Shown here: positions 63,801-64,000 of the stretch, piece after piece
Layout of the letters: each line of letters begins with the position of its first letter
How positions within the stretch are numbered: position 1 is the first letter of the stretch
Assembly: GCF_049994905.1 (NCBI RefSeq)
Contig: NZ_CP188258.1
Span: forward strand, 2,604,001 to 2,668,000
Source: Diaminobutyricibacter sp049994905
Lineage (GTDB): Bacteria > Actinomycetota > Actinomycetes > Actinomycetales > Microbacteriaceae
Direction: 5' to 3'
Length of the DNA stretch: 64,000 nucleotides
Made by a program: the position numbers and the translations under genes
The notes under the pieces: model-generated
The model's input: the letters and a program-made list of their open reading frames with translations, nothing else
Databases searched by the model: none
Told to the model about the DNA's origin: nothing

Positions 63801-64000
63801 GGAACAGCCGAGATCTGGCAGGCGGTCGCGCCCGCGCCGCTCACGAATGTGACGGTCACCGCGACCCAGTCGTCGGGCTCCTGGCAGTCGTCGATGTCCG
63901 TCGTGGGCCTGCTGAACGCCGACACCGCGTCCGGAGCGTCCGTCTCCGTTTCAGGCGCGAGCGGGGCGCCGACCGGGGCCCTGACGACGACACGGGCCGG
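60870..64000 (+). CDS. Secreted copper radical oxidase (galactose/glyoxal oxidase-like), multidomain, 3' end outside window
   Basis: At least 1043 residues, open to the window edge. A signal peptide (1-30, ending ASA) is followed by a beta-rich domain (about 33-250), an Ig-like domain (about 252-345), a Kelch-type seven-bladed propeller (about 349-695), a DUF1929/E-set domain (about 700-796) and a fibronectin type III domain (about 807-897). A second copy of the first domain begins near 906. The copper radical site residues of AA5 enzymes all appear present: Cys409 in DLFCAGQ, Tyr459 in RWYPT, Tyr661-His662 in RLYHSV and His742 in THGFDQ. Such enzymes oxidise alcohols or aldehydes to give H2O2. 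No frameshift was seen while reading it through. Confidence 0.85.
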   Translation, partial: MKKHFSARLLALTTFVSLAALALTPLPASAAGTLATDVVVSAHQNSPASSVKTAAFSTSHDGELLIAFIATDGATAAGSATISAVTGGGLTWTLRKRTNAQYGTAEIWQAVAPTALANATVTATYAGSYTASMTVATFTGADTTTLGAVGGGSAATGAPSASLTTTRAGSWVWGVGDDWSTATARTTGIGQTQVDQLLASSGDTFWTQRQTVPGTVAAPSTVTINDTAPTADRWNLSLIEILPVGTGSNDTTAPTVAMTSPAAGATVSGTVTVSAGASDDVGVASVAFTLDGSPLGAVLTSAPYSLPWDTTSVVGGSHTLVATARDAAGNTGTSAPITVTVSNAADPSVVGSWGPVVPWPEVSIHAALTNTGKILTWMGDFSQGGQQYLLDPTTGNYTQVPDAAVDLFCAGQAVLADGRIAVIGGTATQGGLGIKNVNAFDPVTSTWESLAPMNYPRWYPTGTTLGDGRVLVTSGSDTTSTDLVQVPEVYNPPTDSWTSLPGATKLIPYYPFMYQLPDGRILQNGASEDPTGTQVLDMSTLQWTTIDSRVLDGASVTSYAPGKFLKAGTASDGGFSGQSAKTAYTLDMNQPNPTWQPTASMSFARSFVNLTTLPDGNVLATGGSTDKSGQNEGLAVKPAELWHPSTGTWSTVASLTAPRLYHSVALLLPDGRVFVSGGGGDTGVTNEENYQIYSPPYLFKGARPTITAAPSTVQYNSTALVKTPDAAGIQSVMLVRTGSITHGFDQNTRSIPLSFTQTTGGLNVQMPVNGNAAPPGYYMLFIVNGAGVPSVAAMTRFPAPYEDTQAPSAPGTLTATSGTGQVGLAWGAATDNVGVAKYDIYRSTTAGFTPAAGNRIAQVAAPATAYTDPGLLAGTYYYRVIAEDAQHNLGPASNEASATVTTSSTYRTITVDKITTVHQSTSSNKIAATGLTTTGSNELLLAFISSDGPSSGGSAAIASVTGGGLTWTLRQRSNAQPGTAEIWQAVAPAPLTNVTVTATQSSGSWQSSMSVVGLLNADTASGASVSVSGASGAPTGALTTTRA

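Overview
The window is chromosomal DNA from a high-GC actinobacterium, most probably a member of the Microbacteriaceae close to Leifsonia. This is judged from GC-rich codon use, the recurrent word GGATGC, two copies of the DUF7882-type small protein often found in that family, and the gene content (SufS/SufU, SCO4848-type membrane protein, class A penicillin-binding protein with PASTA domains, zinc-free L36). No rRNA, tRNA, CRISPR array, prophage or insertion sequence was seen. No gene-free stretch exceeds about 300 bases.

Layout. 1-2.7 kb: small membrane and hypothetical genes, a GNAT acetyltransferase and a GAP-family membrane protein. 2.8-8.7 kb: AI-2E-type transporter, DUF2252 protein, a frameshifted glutamate decarboxylase, an aquaporin and a YrhK-like membrane protein. 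8.7-14.9 kb: methyltransferase, nucleoside hydrolase, FAD/Rieske oxidoreductase, NYN/OST-HTH protein and a zinc-free L36 behind a Zur-like box. 15-18.3 kb: secreted GH15 glucodextranase-like enzyme. 18.4-20.3 kb: PHP-domain protein and small membrane protein. 20.5-24.6 kb: four-gene polyamine-type ABC transporter. 24.7-32.3 kb: SHOCT membrane protein, ClpC-like ATPase behind a HAIR-like box, Fic protein with its own dyad, and a class A PBP. 32.4-36.8 kb: small monooxygenase, sufS-sufU, moaA and a LysR regulator. 36.9-46.3 kb: a nine-gene operon for aerobic form I CO dehydrogenase (coxMSL) with its maturation genes. 46.3-53.8 kb: small membrane operon ending in an MFS exporter, NAD(P)-binding and SnoaL-like pair, two TetR genes and an SDR. 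53.8-58.4 kb: a SHOCT/DUF6325/LuxR module. 58.5-60.7 kb: MFS exporter with divergent TetR. 60.9-64 kb: large secreted copper-radical-oxidase-like protein running off the end.

The most notable signal is not a gene. Six intergenic sites share the dyad CATCAYCC-N5-GGRTGATG, always with an 8-5-8 geometry. Most are followed 20-22 bases downstream by a -10-like hexamer (TAGCGT, TAGATT, TAGGTT, TACCTT). They lie before the GAP and AI-2E genes (2768), the gad-DUF2252 unit (7052), the aquaporin/YrhK pair (7974), the SHOCT membrane gene (25076), the LuxR gene and its divergent DUF6325/SHOCT operon (55012), and the second DUF6325 gene (57691). The centre of the dyad falls near -43, the position expected of an activator, and the large LuxR/MalT-like protein at 55110 carries a site in its own promoter. 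I infer an uncharacterised envelope or acid/osmotic stress regulon whose regulator and many targets lie in this window. Three of the promoters place the transcription start on or beside the start codon, so leaderless mRNAs are likely.

A second theme is a family of long intergenic hairpins. Five copies share arms beginning GTCGAGCACAGGAAAAAGC and sit at gene ends. They extend well outside a normal terminator stem, so they may have a second, DNA-level role.
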